A DNA stretch of 49,754 nt from Xanthomonas codiaei (GTDB taxonomy: Bacteria; Pseudomonadota; Gammaproteobacteria; Xanthomonadales; Xanthomonadaceae), in assembly GCF_002939785.1 (NCBI RefSeq), contig NZ_MDEC01000036.1, forward strand, positions 1 through 49,754, given 5' to 3'. A program made the translations under genes and the position numbers. Shown here piece by piece: positions 1 to 7,504 of this stretch. The notes beneath the pieces are model-generated. The model did not search any database and had not been told where the DNA came from. It saw only the letters and a program-made list of their open reading frames with translations. Every line of letters starts with the position of its first letter. The first letter of the stretch is position 1.

Positions 1-73
1 CCTGGCAGGACTCCACTTCGTCGTCTTCTCCATCCTCATGCTTGGAAATGCCGCGTCTCTATTTCAAAGTTCA

Positions 74-220
74 TAACACGCTCTAGCAAAACTACTGCGC
101 GGCCGCCAGGCGGGCGCGGTAGGTGCTCGGAATCGGCATGTACCGCTCGTGCACTGCGGTTCCTCCGCGCCGTCCGCACCCACCTGACGACCGCTCGCTA
201 CGTTTTGTTAGCCGCTCTAA
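74..220 (-). repeat. Dispersed ~145-bp MITE-like repeat, copy 1
   Basis: Read on the minus strand, this stretch matches the copies at 23106-23253 (very closely) and 436-575 (more diverged). One end reads GTTTTGTTAGCCGCTCTAA and the other contains CTAGCAAAAC, which gives imperfect terminal inverted repeats. There is no room for a transposase, so it would be a non-autonomous element or intergenic repeat. The outer end near base 74 is worn and its exact boundary is uncertain. Confidence 0.65.
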
Positions 221-252
221 GGCTATGCGCACTCCTCACGCACAGTGAAGAG

Positions 253-314
253 ATATCCCTTCTCCCGCCGGGATATTGTCCTCCTTTATGGAGGAGAAGC
301 TGCCCCGCAGGGGC
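253..314. repeat. Cluster of three small hairpins in intergenic DNA
   Basis: Three inverted repeats follow one another: ATATCCC/GGGATAT (253-259 and 270-276), TCCTCC/GGAGGA (279-284 and 290-295) and GCCCC/GGGGC (302-314). The following bases, GGATGAGGGTGCGGGCGAAG, resemble the sequence after the hairpin at 23303-23325, so this may be a damaged copy of the same intergenic repeat. I see no gene in 1-599. Confidence 0.4.
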
Positions 315-435
315 GGATGAGGGTGCGGGCGAAGCCTCGATCGCCTGCGTAATTTGTCGTTCTGTTTGAGCGACGCCACACACTTTGGTACGACATCGCA
401 AGTCCGCACGCGTCAGCGTCTGGCGACCAGCGAAC

Positions 436-575
436 TCAGAGCGGCTAACCGAGCGTAGCGAGCAGTCATCAGGTGCGTATGGAAGGCTCACTGCGAACCG
501 CAGTGTCCGAGTGGCCATGCCGAGCACCGGCATGACCCGCCTCACAGCTGCGTAGTCGTGTCGTTAGCCGCCCTT
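436..575 (+). repeat. Dispersed ~145-bp MITE-like repeat, copy 2 (diverged)
   Basis: This stretch begins TCAGAGCGGCTAACCGAGCG and follows the 23106 copy in the same order (GTAGCGAGC, then CAGGTG, then GAACCGCAGTGT, then CCGAGCACCG) with many substitutions. It ends in TCGTTAGCCGC. It lies head-to-head with copy 1 about 215 bp away, so the pair could fold into a large imperfect structure. Confidence 0.5.
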
Positions 576-599
576 GGCTCGCCGCTTGCTGAGCCCCGC

Positions 600-1031
600 T
601 CAATCAGCATGGAAACGAATGCCCTGATTGATCTTGCATTGATACGCCAGCATCGGGCCGCGTTGTTGCAGCGCTGGCAGGTCGTACATGTAGGTGGTGA
701 ACCGCACACTGCCGTCCGGGCGCAGCTGGTACCGCATGAACTGCTGGATCGGCTTGCCGTCGTTGGCCACGGTGAAGTGCGAGCCGGAGAATGCGGCCGT
801 GCCGTCCTCGGTGATGCGGTAGGCATCGATATGGCGGCCGCCGCGGGTCTGGCTGGCGGGCGTGCCTTGTTCGGGCGTGCAGAGACTGAGATTGGTGGTC
901 AGGCTGACGTCGTAACCGGCGTCGAGTGCGGCAATGACGTCGGCGCGCGAATTGAGCGATTCGCTGGCCATGGCCGGCAGGGCACAGGCACACAGCGCGG
1001 CAGCAACGATGGCGGAAGCAAGACGGGGCAT
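600..1031 (-). CDS. virK: VirK-family secreted protein
   Basis: The 143-residue protein has a clear Sec signal peptide (MPRLASAIVAAALCACALPAMA) and a mature region that I recognise as the VirK family: residues running from ADVIAALDAGYDVSLTTNL through a Cys-containing TPEQG stretch to GGRHIDAYRI. VirK proteins are known in Agrobacterium and Xanthomonas as exported virulence-associated proteins of unclear biochemistry. The ATG at 1031 was chosen because GGAG lies seven bases upstream and the signal peptide starts there; a longer frame to 1073 has no such support. It stands alone, with repeats downstream. No enzymatic motif is visible. Confidence 0.75.
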   Translation of the reverse strand: MPRLASAIVAAALCACALPAMASESLNSRADVIAALDAGYDVSLTTNLSLCTPEQGTPASQTRGGRHIDAYRITEDGTAAFSGSHFTVANDGKPIQQFMRYQLRPDGSVRFTTYMYDLPALQQRGPMLAYQCKINQGIRFHAD

Positions 1032-1534
1032 GGCGAACTCCAGGCAGACGAGGGAATCGAGCGCCCTGGACATCGGTGAGTCCAGGGCCTACACCATGAC
1101 CCGGTCCTGCCCAACACCGTGCGCCGCACTACGCATCGCGCTGCATGTTTGCGCTGTTCGGCAACGCGCGTGCACGGGCGCACAATTCTGACCATGCCTG
1201 CATGCGCAGATCCGTTCTGCACTTGCCCGGGATGGCCTGCGCGCAGTGCCACCGCGCCCGTCACGCCGCACGAAACCGGCGAAGACCTGCCGGACGAGAC
1301 GACGATCACCACGCTGCAGACCTGGATCGACAAGAACCGCGAGCAGGCTTGCCAAAGCCCGGCAGCAGCCCTACGCCCTGCCAGGTGGAACGCCGCCGCG
1401 CTTGGCCGTGCACAGCCAAGCGCAGCCCGCCTGCCCCGTGATCGCCGGATGGCAGCCCCAGCATCCGATCAGCAAGCGGACAGCCCCTTACGGCTCATCT
1501 GCGCACACCAGGCATGAGGTCAAACACGGGCTGC
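1032..1534. other. 503-bp gap, no convincing gene
   Basis: Short overlapping reading frames exist on both strands, but none has a convincing ribosome binding site or recognisable domain. The part nearest 1032 should hold the virK promoter. One plus-strand frame (about 1290-1350) reads like ordinary protein and may be a gene remnant, but I could not identify it. Confidence 0.4.
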
Positions 1535-2944
1535 CTACAACCGGCCGTTGACCTCGCGCGGCACCTGCTCGGGTTCCGGCTGTAACGCCGGAGTGGCGCC
1601 CAGCAACAGCCGGTCGGCCAGTGCGCGCGTGGCCACGCGCAACTCAGGAACGGCGGTGATTTCCCAATAACGCCCGCGCAACAGCGGCCCCACGCAGTAC
1701 AGCCCCGGCACGATCTGCCCGGTACCATCGCGCACGCGCAGTTGCGCATCGGTGTCCACGCCCAGCCCAAGCGGGTCGGCACGCAACAGGCCGGCTTCGC
1801 GCATGCCGGCGATCAATGGGTCGCTGGTCCGGTCGATATCGGTATCCAGTCCGGTGGCGCGAACAACCGCATCGAACCGCAGCGTCTGCGCATCGGCCGC
1901 GCCGCGCGCGCGGATCACCGCTTCCACGCCATCGGGAACCCAGCGCGCACGCAGCAGCCGCGCGGCCACGACCTGCAGCTGGCCGCCGGCCTGCAAGTGC
2001 GCCAGTTGCTCCGCCGCGCCCGGCGCCACCCGATGCCGCGCCACTTCCCAGTACGGCCGCAGATGGCGCAGGAAGCGCGCACGCTGCGCCAGTTCCAGGC
2101 GCTGCCACAGCGGCTGCAGATGCGGGCGCAGCGCATCCACCACGCGCCGCCAGTCGTCCACCACCGCGCTGAGCTGGCGCACACCGCGCAACAGGCCGCG
2201 CAGGTCGGCATCTTTGAGCGCGCGTTGCAGGTGCGGCGGCAACTCCAGCGGCGCGCCGGGCTGGCGCAGATGCGCCTGCGGCGCGAGCCCGCGCCGCGAG
2301 ATCGCCAGCAGCCGTCCCTTGTGCCCGCGTGCGTGCAGGGTCAGCGCCACATCGACCATGGTCAGGCCCGCGCCGACGATCAGCACATCGTCATCCGGCG
2401 ACAGCCGCGCCAGCGCATCGCCCTGCCACGGCCAGCCGATGTAGCGCGAATGCACGCTCAAGCGTGGGCCAATGCCGGCCAGCGCCTGCGGCTGCAGTCC
2501 ACCCACCGCCAGCACCACGCGGTCGCTGTGGAAGGCATCGCCGTTGGCCAGGAACACACGAAAGCCCTTGCGCATCCGCTCCACCGCCACCGCCTCCTGC
2601 GACAACCGCACGATGGAGGCCTGCGCGCCGCTCACTGCCGCATCCAGTTCGCTGCGCAGATAGTCGCCATAGGCCAGCCGCGGCAGGAATTCCAACCGCC
2701 CGCTATCGCCCAGGTGCAAGGACTCGGCGAACGCAGCCGGCGCCTGGGCATCGATGCCCAGATCCTTGGCGCGCACATTGAGCAGGTGCTCCGGCCGCGC
2801 GGCACCGTAGGCGATGCCGCTGCCGAAGGTGTCGGCCACGCCGACCAGCGTGATGCGCACCTGTGCGTCGGCCGTCTGCGCCAGTGCACGGACCAGCGCG
2901 GTGCCGCAGAAGCCGGGACCGATGACGGTGATATGGGTTTCCAT
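1535..2944 (-). CDS. FAD/NAD(P)-binding oxidoreductase-like protein
   Basis: The protein has 469 residues. An N-terminal dinucleotide-binding motif GPGFCG (residues 9-14) follows a beta strand, and a second such fold begins at VLIVGAGLTMVD near the middle. ATG-type segments typical of FAD-binding monooxygenases (AVGG, then ATGLDTD) are present. This matches the FAD-NAD(P)-binding family of YdhS-like proteins, whose substrates are mostly unknown. The ATG at 2944 has GGGGAG seven bases upstream; the frame continues to 3379 but without a start signal. It is divergent from the SDR gene at 3450. The substrate cannot be deduced. Confidence 0.75.
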   Translation of the reverse strand: METHITVIGPGFCGTALVRALAQTADAQVRITLVGVADTFGSGIAYGAARPEHLLNVRAKDLGIDAQAPAAFAESLHLGDSGRLEFLPRLAYGDYLRSELDAAVSGAQASIVRLSQEAVAVERMRKGFRVFLANGDAFHSDRVVLAVGGLQPQALAGIGPRLSVHSRYIGWPWQGDALARLSPDDDVLIVGAGLTMVDVALTLHARGHKGRLLAISRRGLAPQAHLRQPGAPLELPPHLQRALKDADLRGLLRGVRQLSAVVDDWRRVVDALRPHLQPLWQRLELAQRARFLRHLRPYWEVARHRVAPGAAEQLAHLQAGGQLQVVAARLLRARWVPDGVEAVIRARGAADAQTLRFDAVVRATGLDTDIDRTSDPLIAGMREAGLLRADPLGLGVDTDAQLRVRDGTGQIVPGLYCVGPLLRGRYWEITAVPELRVATRALADRLLLGATPALQPEPEQVPREVNGRL

Positions 2945-3449
2945 GTGCAACTCCCCACTGAATGACCCGCACGTTGTGCCCGTAGCGGGCCGCCAGTGTG
3001 TAAACGTTTGGTTAGCGACGAGCAACCGGAAAGGCATGAGCTGATCGCCAGCGGTGATGAGGCTTGCCGGGCAAGCGGCGCTTGGCGCAGATGGCAGCGA
3101 AATGACAGCGGCCGCCACCGCATTCGACATGGCCAATCGGAGATATGGACAGCGGGTAGGCCCTCTGCTGCGCAAGGCTGCCTGCGTCCGTGCTGCCCAA
3201 CGCGTGCGGGCGATGCGCCTGAAAGCGCCAGGGGCCGACGCCGCGGATCTTCGCCAGCCCAGACCAGCGACGCCTGTGCAGCGGTGCCGGTCGGCGGCTG
3301 CGACGGATCTCGCATCGCTCACCGCATGGAGTGGCGTCGCATTTTCGCGATACCGCGTTGGGTGCCGATCTACCCGCACGGTTTAACCGAGGCGAGTCGT
3401 GCAGTGCCAGCTGTTCGATAATGCGCAGATGTGTTCTCAGGTCTCTGTC
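2945..3449. other. 505-bp divergent intergenic region
   Basis: This lies between two divergently transcribed oxidoreductase genes and must hold both promoters. Reading frames on both strands here have no ribosome binding sites or recognisable sequence. I did not find a clear operator. Confidence 0.4.
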
Positions 3450-4208
3450 ATGTCCGACTCCGCATCGCTTCCGCAACGTGTCCTGATCGCCGGGGGCAGC
3501 CGCGGCATTGGCCTGGCGATCGCCGACGCCTTCGTGCGCAATGGTGCGCAGGTGTCGATCTGCGCGCGTAACCCCGACGGCCTGACACAGGCGGCGCAGA
3601 CGCTGGCGGCGCGCGGTACGCCGGTGCACACCCTGCCCTGCGACCTGGCCGACGCAGCACAGATCGAGCACTACGTGCAGGCCGCCGCGCAGGCATTGGG
3701 TGGCCTGGATGTGGTCGTCAACAATGCCTCCGGCTACGGTCACGGCACGGACGATGCCAGCTGGCAGGCCGGCCTGGAGATCGACCTGATGGCGGCCGTG
3801 CGCTGCAACCGCGCAGCCTTGCCGCATCTGCGCCGCAGCGCGGATGCGGTGATCCTCAACATCAGCTCGATCAACGCGCAACGCCCGACGCCGCGCGCGA
3901 TTGCCTACTCCACCGCCAAGGCCGCGCTGAATTACTACACCACCACCCTGGCCGCCGAGCTGGCGCGCGAACGCATTCGCGTCAATGCCATCGCACCGGG
4001 CTCGATCGAGTTTCCCGACGGGCTATGGGACCAGCGCAGGCGCGAAGAGCCGGAACTGTACGCACGCATCCGCGACAGCATTCCGTTCGGCGGTTTCGGG
4101 CAGGTGCAGCACGTCGCTGACGCCGCATTGTTCCTGGCCTCGCCGCAGGCGCGCTGGATCACCGGGCAGGTGCTGGCGGTGGATGGCGGGCAGTCGCTGG
4201 GGGTGTGA
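3450..4208 (+). CDS. Short-chain dehydrogenase/reductase (SDR) family protein
   Basis: The 252-residue protein is a classical SDR. It has the Rossmann motif GGSRGIG (residues 15-21), the NNASG structural motif, an active-site Ser in NISSINA and the catalytic pair in YSTAK, and ends with the usual ITGQVLAVDGGQSLGV. These enzymes are NAD(P)-dependent oxidoreductases; this one resembles the FabG-like class, but its substrate is unknown. The ATG at 3450 gives the normal SDR N-terminus; an in-frame ATG at 3399 would add 17 residues outside the family. It converges on the minus-strand gene ending at 4370, with a GTAG palindrome between. Confidence 0.85.
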   Translation: MSDSASLPQRVLIAGGSRGIGLAIADAFVRNGAQVSICARNPDGLTQAAQTLAARGTPVHTLPCDLADAAQIEHYVQAAAQALGGLDVVVNNASGYGHGTDDASWQAGLEIDLMAAVRCNRAALPHLRRSADAVILNISSINAQRPTPRAIAYSTAKAALNYYTTTLAAELARERIRVNAIAPGSIEFPDGLWDQRRREEPELYARIRDSIPFGGFGQVQHVADAALFLASPQARWITGQVLAVDGGQSLGV

Positions 4209-4249
4209 GCAGCTGCCTCACCAGCGAAGGCGCCACTGCACACGCATTC

Positions 4250-4317
4250 GTAGGAGCGCGCCAGAGCGCGACGAGGCTTTACGAGTGAAGCCTCGTCGCG
4301 CTCTGGCGCGCTCCTAC
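4250..4317. repeat. GTAG-headed palindrome (REP/SMAG-like), likely bidirectional terminator
   Basis: This is a perfect inverted repeat with 30-bp arms (4250-4279 and 4288-4317) around an 8-base loop. It starts GTAGGAGCGCGCCAGAGCGC and ends in the complement, CTCCTAC. A GTAG tetranucleotide at the foot of a long stem is the hallmark of the REP/SMAG-type elements of Stenotrophomonas and Xanthomonas. It sits exactly between two convergent genes (stops at 4208 and 4370), where it could terminate or protect both transcripts. Confidence 0.8.
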
Positions 4318-4369
4318 CAAGACACTCAGGCTTGCATCTCTCGCCCTGCGAACACGCGCAGGGAGCTGG

Positions 4370-5002
4370 TCAGCCAACCAGTTCCGCCGCCTCCACGCTG
4401 TGCTCGCCGCGCGCCGGTGACAACGCTGCGCTTACCATCGCCGCGGCAATCCGCTCGGCCGGGTTGATGCGGAACCGGCGCGGCAGGATCGGGCCCAGTG
4501 CGCCCAGTACGAGGCTACCGAGCTGTTCGCCGGTGCGGCGCTCCTCGCGTTCGCCGCCGATCAGGCCCGGGCGTACGAAGGTGAGCGAGGGGAAACCGAC
4601 CTCGCGCAGATCGCGTTCCAGCTCGCCCTTGACCCGGTTGTAGAAGATACGCGAGCGCGCGTCGGCGCCAGCCGCCGAGTTCAGTACGAACACCGAGGTG
4701 CCCTGCGCGCAGGCGGCGCGCGCCAGCGCCATCGGGTAGTCGTGATCGATGCGATAGAAGGCCTCGCGCGAGCCGGCCTGTTTCATGGTGCTGCCCAGCG
4801 CGCAGATGGCCGCTTCCATGCGCGGCGCGGTCCAGCTGGACAGGCGCTCGAAGTCGATCACCTGGTTGCGCAGCTTGGGATGGATCTGGGTCAGCGGCCG
4901 GCGCGTCACCGCCACCACGCCGGTGCAACGCGCATCGGCCAGCAACTGCTGCAACACCTGCCTGCCGACCAACCCGGTGGCTCCTGCCAGCAATACGTCC
5001 AT
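4370..5002 (-). CDS. NAD(P)-binding Rossmann-fold protein (atypical SDR, HTATIP2/YbjT-like)
   Basis: The protein has 210 residues and starts MDVLLAGATGLVGRQVLQQL, whose GATGLVG is the glycine-rich motif of atypical SDRs. It continues with ICALGSTMKQAGS, a feature of the HTATIP2-type oxidoreductase subgroup, then YNRVKGELERDL, which holds the Tyr-x3-Lys equivalent, and FVRPGLIGG. The start at 5002 fits the conserved N-terminus; the upstream in-frame extension overlaps glgX. It lies 16 bp after the glgX stop on the same strand, so it is probably the last gene of the glycogen/trehalose operon, though a direct role in sugar metabolism is not evident. Confidence 0.75.
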   Translation of the reverse strand: MDVLLAGATGLVGRQVLQQLLADARCTGVVAVTRRPLTQIHPKLRNQVIDFERLSSWTAPRMEAAICALGSTMKQAGSREAFYRIDHDYPMALARAACAQGTSVFVLNSAAGADARSRIFYNRVKGELERDLREVGFPSLTFVRPGLIGGEREERRTGEQLGSLVLGALGPILPRRFRINPAERIAAAMVSAALSPARGEHSVEAAELVG

Positions 5003-5018
5003 CAGGCCATCCTCGCCA

Positions 5019-7181
5019 TCAGCGCGCCCCTTCGGAGACGATGCGCGCACTGCTGGCAATGCGGTCGCGTTCCACCGCCAGCAACGTCAACGAATGCGCC
5101 GGCGCCTTCCACTCGCTGCCGCCAGCGACCACGCGTCCGCCGTGGCGCGCGGTATCGACCAGCACGCGCCAGTGTTCGTCGTGCATCGCCGGCAGAATGA
5201 ACGACACGCTGGTGGACGCGGCATTGATCAGCATCAGCAAGGTGACGTTGGCGGCGATCTCGCGCAGGCCGGTGGTCGGCGAGCGGCCATCCAGGCGCAG
5301 CATCAGCGCGCGCGCCTCCGGGTCGTGCCAGGCGGCTTCGTCCATCTCCACGCCATTGGGCGCCAGCCAGGTGAGATCCTTCAGGCCCAGCGCTTCGTCG
5401 AACTTGCCGTCGAAAAAGCGCGCGCGGTGCAGCAGCGGATAGCGCTGACGGATACGGATCAGCCGCCGCACGAACGCGGCCTGGTCGGCGGCGGCGGCCT
5501 TGGTGGCGGCGGTCCAGTCGATCCAGGTCAGCGCGTTGTCCTGGCAATAGGCGTTGTTGTTGCCGTTCTGGCTGTGGCCGAATTCATCGCCGGCCAGCAG
5601 CATCGGCGTGCCCTGCGACAGCAGCAAGGTGGCCAGCAGGTTGCGCATCTGCTGGCGGCGCAGCTGCTTGATCGCCGGGTCGTTGGTATCGCCTTCCACC
5701 CCGTAATTGGCGGAAATATTGTGGTCGCTGCCGTCACGGCCGTCCTCGCCGTTGGCCATGTTGTGCTTGCCTTCGTAACTCACCAGATCGCGCAGGGTGA
5801 AGCCATCGTGCGCGGTGACGAAGTTGACCGAGGCAGTGGGGCGGCGACCGCTGTGATTGAACAGGTCGGCCGAGCCGGTGAGGCGGGTGGCCAGTTCGGC
5901 CAGCTGGCCGGCATCGCCGCGCCAGAACGCACGTACGTTGTCGCGAAACTTGTCGTTCCACTCCACCCAGCCGGGCGGGAAATTGCCCACCTGATAGCCG
6001 CCGGGTCCGATGTCCCACGGCTCGGCGATCAACTTGGTCTGGCTCAGCACCGGGTCCTGCCGCACCGCATCCAGGAAGCTGCCCGACGGGTCGAAGCCGT
6101 AGCGCTCGCGTCCGAGAATGCTGGCCAGATCGAAACGGAAGCCATCCACGTGCATTTCCTGCACCCAGTAGCGCAGCGAATCCATCACCATGCGCAGCGC
6201 GCCGACGTTGGTCAGGTCGAAGGTGTTGCCGGTGCCGGTGTCGTTGATATAGAACCGGCGGTCGTCGGCCAGGCGGTAATAGCTGGCGTTGTCGATCCCC
6301 TTGAACGAGAGCGTGGGCCCGAGTTCGTTGCCTTCGGCGGTGTGGTTGTAGACCACGTCCAGCAGCACTTCCAGCCCGGCGTGGTGCAGCCGCGCCACCA
6401 TCTGCTTGAATTCGGCCACGGTGCGCGTGGACATGTAGCGGCCTTGCGGGGCGAAAAAGCCCAGCGTGTTGTAGCCCCAGTAGTTGCGCAGGCCTTTTTC
6501 CAGCAGGTATTGATCGTCGACGAAGGCATGCACCGGCAGTAACTCCACCGCGGTGACGCCCAGGGAGCTGATGTGGTCGATCAGCTCGTCGGTCTTCAGC
6601 GCCGAGAACGTACCGCGATTTTCCGGCGGTACCGCCGGGTGCAGCATGCTCAGGCCGCGCACGTGTGCCTCATAGATCACCGTGCGGTTCCAAGGCGTCT
6701 GCGGCGGGCGGTCCTGGCCCCAGGTGAAGGCCGGGTCGATCACCGCGGACTTGGGCATGAATGCGGCGCTGTCGCGCCGGTCGAAGCTCAGGTCCTTGTC
6801 GCGGTGGCCGATGATGTAGCCGAACAGATGCGGCGCCCATTTGAGTTCACCGACAATCTGCTTGGCATACGGGTCCAGCAGCAATTTGTTGTGGTTGAAG
6901 CGGTGGCCGGCATCCGGCGCATAGGGGCCATGCACGCGGTAGCCGTACAGCTGGCCGGGGCGCGCGTCGGGCAGATAGCCGTGCCAGACCTCGTCGGTGT
7001 ATTCGGGCAGTGCGATGCGTTCCTGCTCGCGGCCGCGCTCGTCGAACAGGCACAGTTCCACCCGCGTGGCGTTGCGCGAGTACAGCGCAAAGTTGACGCC
7101 CAGGCCATCCCAGGTGGCGCCTAGCGGGTTGGGACGGCCTTCGCGGATGCGCGAGCGCTGGGTGAACTTGCGAGTGGCCAT
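5019..7181 (-). CDS. glgX: Glycogen debranching enzyme GlgX (isoamylase-type)
   Basis: The 720-residue GH13 protein hydrolyses alpha-1,6 branches of glycogen or limit dextrin. An N-terminal CBM48-like region (PNPLGATWDGLGVNFALYS) precedes the catalytic barrel. The barrel carries VVYNHTAEG, the nucleophile Asp about residue 351 in DGFRFDLAS, the acid/base Glu about residue 387 in AEPWD, and the third carboxylate Asp about residue 459 in TAHDGFT. The ATG at 7181 has a perfect AAGGAG eight bases upstream. Debranching releases linear malto-oligosaccharides, the substrate of TreY and MalQ encoded upstream in the same operon. The 720-residue length is near the usual ~650-720. Confidence 0.95.
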   Translation of the reverse strand: MATRKFTQRSRIREGRPNPLGATWDGLGVNFALYSRNATRVELCLFDERGREQERIALPEYTDEVWHGYLPDARPGQLYGYRVHGPYAPDAGHRFNHNKLLLDPYAKQIVGELKWAPHLFGYIIGHRDKDLSFDRRDSAAFMPKSAVIDPAFTWGQDRPPQTPWNRTVIYEAHVRGLSMLHPAVPPENRGTFSALKTDELIDHISSLGVTAVELLPVHAFVDDQYLLEKGLRNYWGYNTLGFFAPQGRYMSTRTVAEFKQMVARLHHAGLEVLLDVVYNHTAEGNELGPTLSFKGIDNASYYRLADDRRFYINDTGTGNTFDLTNVGALRMVMDSLRYWVQEMHVDGFRFDLASILGRERYGFDPSGSFLDAVRQDPVLSQTKLIAEPWDIGPGGYQVGNFPPGWVEWNDKFRDNVRAFWRGDAGQLAELATRLTGSADLFNHSGRRPTASVNFVTAHDGFTLRDLVSYEGKHNMANGEDGRDGSDHNISANYGVEGDTNDPAIKQLRRQQMRNLLATLLLSQGTPMLLAGDEFGHSQNGNNNAYCQDNALTWIDWTAATKAAAADQAAFVRRLIRIRQRYPLLHRARFFDGKFDEALGLKDLTWLAPNGVEMDEAAWHDPEARALMLRLDGRSPTTGLREIAANVTLLMLINAASTSVSFILPAMHDEHWRVLVDTARHGGRVVAGGSEWKAPAHSLTLLAVERDRIASSARIVSEGAR

Positions 7182-7304
7182 CGATAACTCCTTGCTGCGG
7201 TGAACTCGGATACGGGAATCAGCACTGCGGGTCCATGGGCCTACGCCGGTGGAGGCGCACGCCGATCCTGCGCCAGGCACGTCGAAACGGTGACAGAGGC
7301 AGCG

Positions 7305-7490
7305 TTACTGACGTGCAGTGATCGGCGTGACCGCGTGCTCGGCGGCCTGCTCGGCCGCGCGCTCTTCGGCGGCCACCAGCCGCTCGGCCATCGCCCAATG
7401 GCGGTCCGCATGTCCGTCGGGACGGCCTTCGGCCTCCCAGATCTCCTGTGCCAACTGGCGAAGCCGTGCCTGCCGTTCCATGTCATTCAT
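7305..7490 (-). CDS. Small DUF2934-family protein
   Basis: A 61-residue protein with the DUF2934 signature: RQLAQEIWEAEGRPDGHADRHWAMAERLV, followed by an Ala/Glu-rich tail. The function of the family is unknown. The ATG at 7490 lies 14 bp after the treY stop, with weak AGAGAAA upstream; a second ATG at 7481 is also possible. Its place between treY and glgX implies co-expression with glycogen/trehalose enzymes, and members are often near such genes, but no catalytic residues are seen. Confidence 0.75.
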   Translation of the reverse strand: MNDMERQARLRQLAQEIWEAEGRPDGHADRHWAMAERLVAAEERAAEQAAEHAVTPITARQ

Positions 7491-7504
7491 TGCGTGCGTT
7501 TCTC

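Noticed and set aside
1145..1441. Plus-strand frame with a CAQCH motif resembling a cytochrome c haem site
   Set aside because: A lone CxxCH in an otherwise Arg/Pro-rich, low-complexity frame without signal peptide or ribosome binding site is a chance match.
3012..3881. 289-residue minus-strand frame in the divergent region
   Set aside because: No start signal and no recognisable protein sequence; it continues antisense into the SDR gene.
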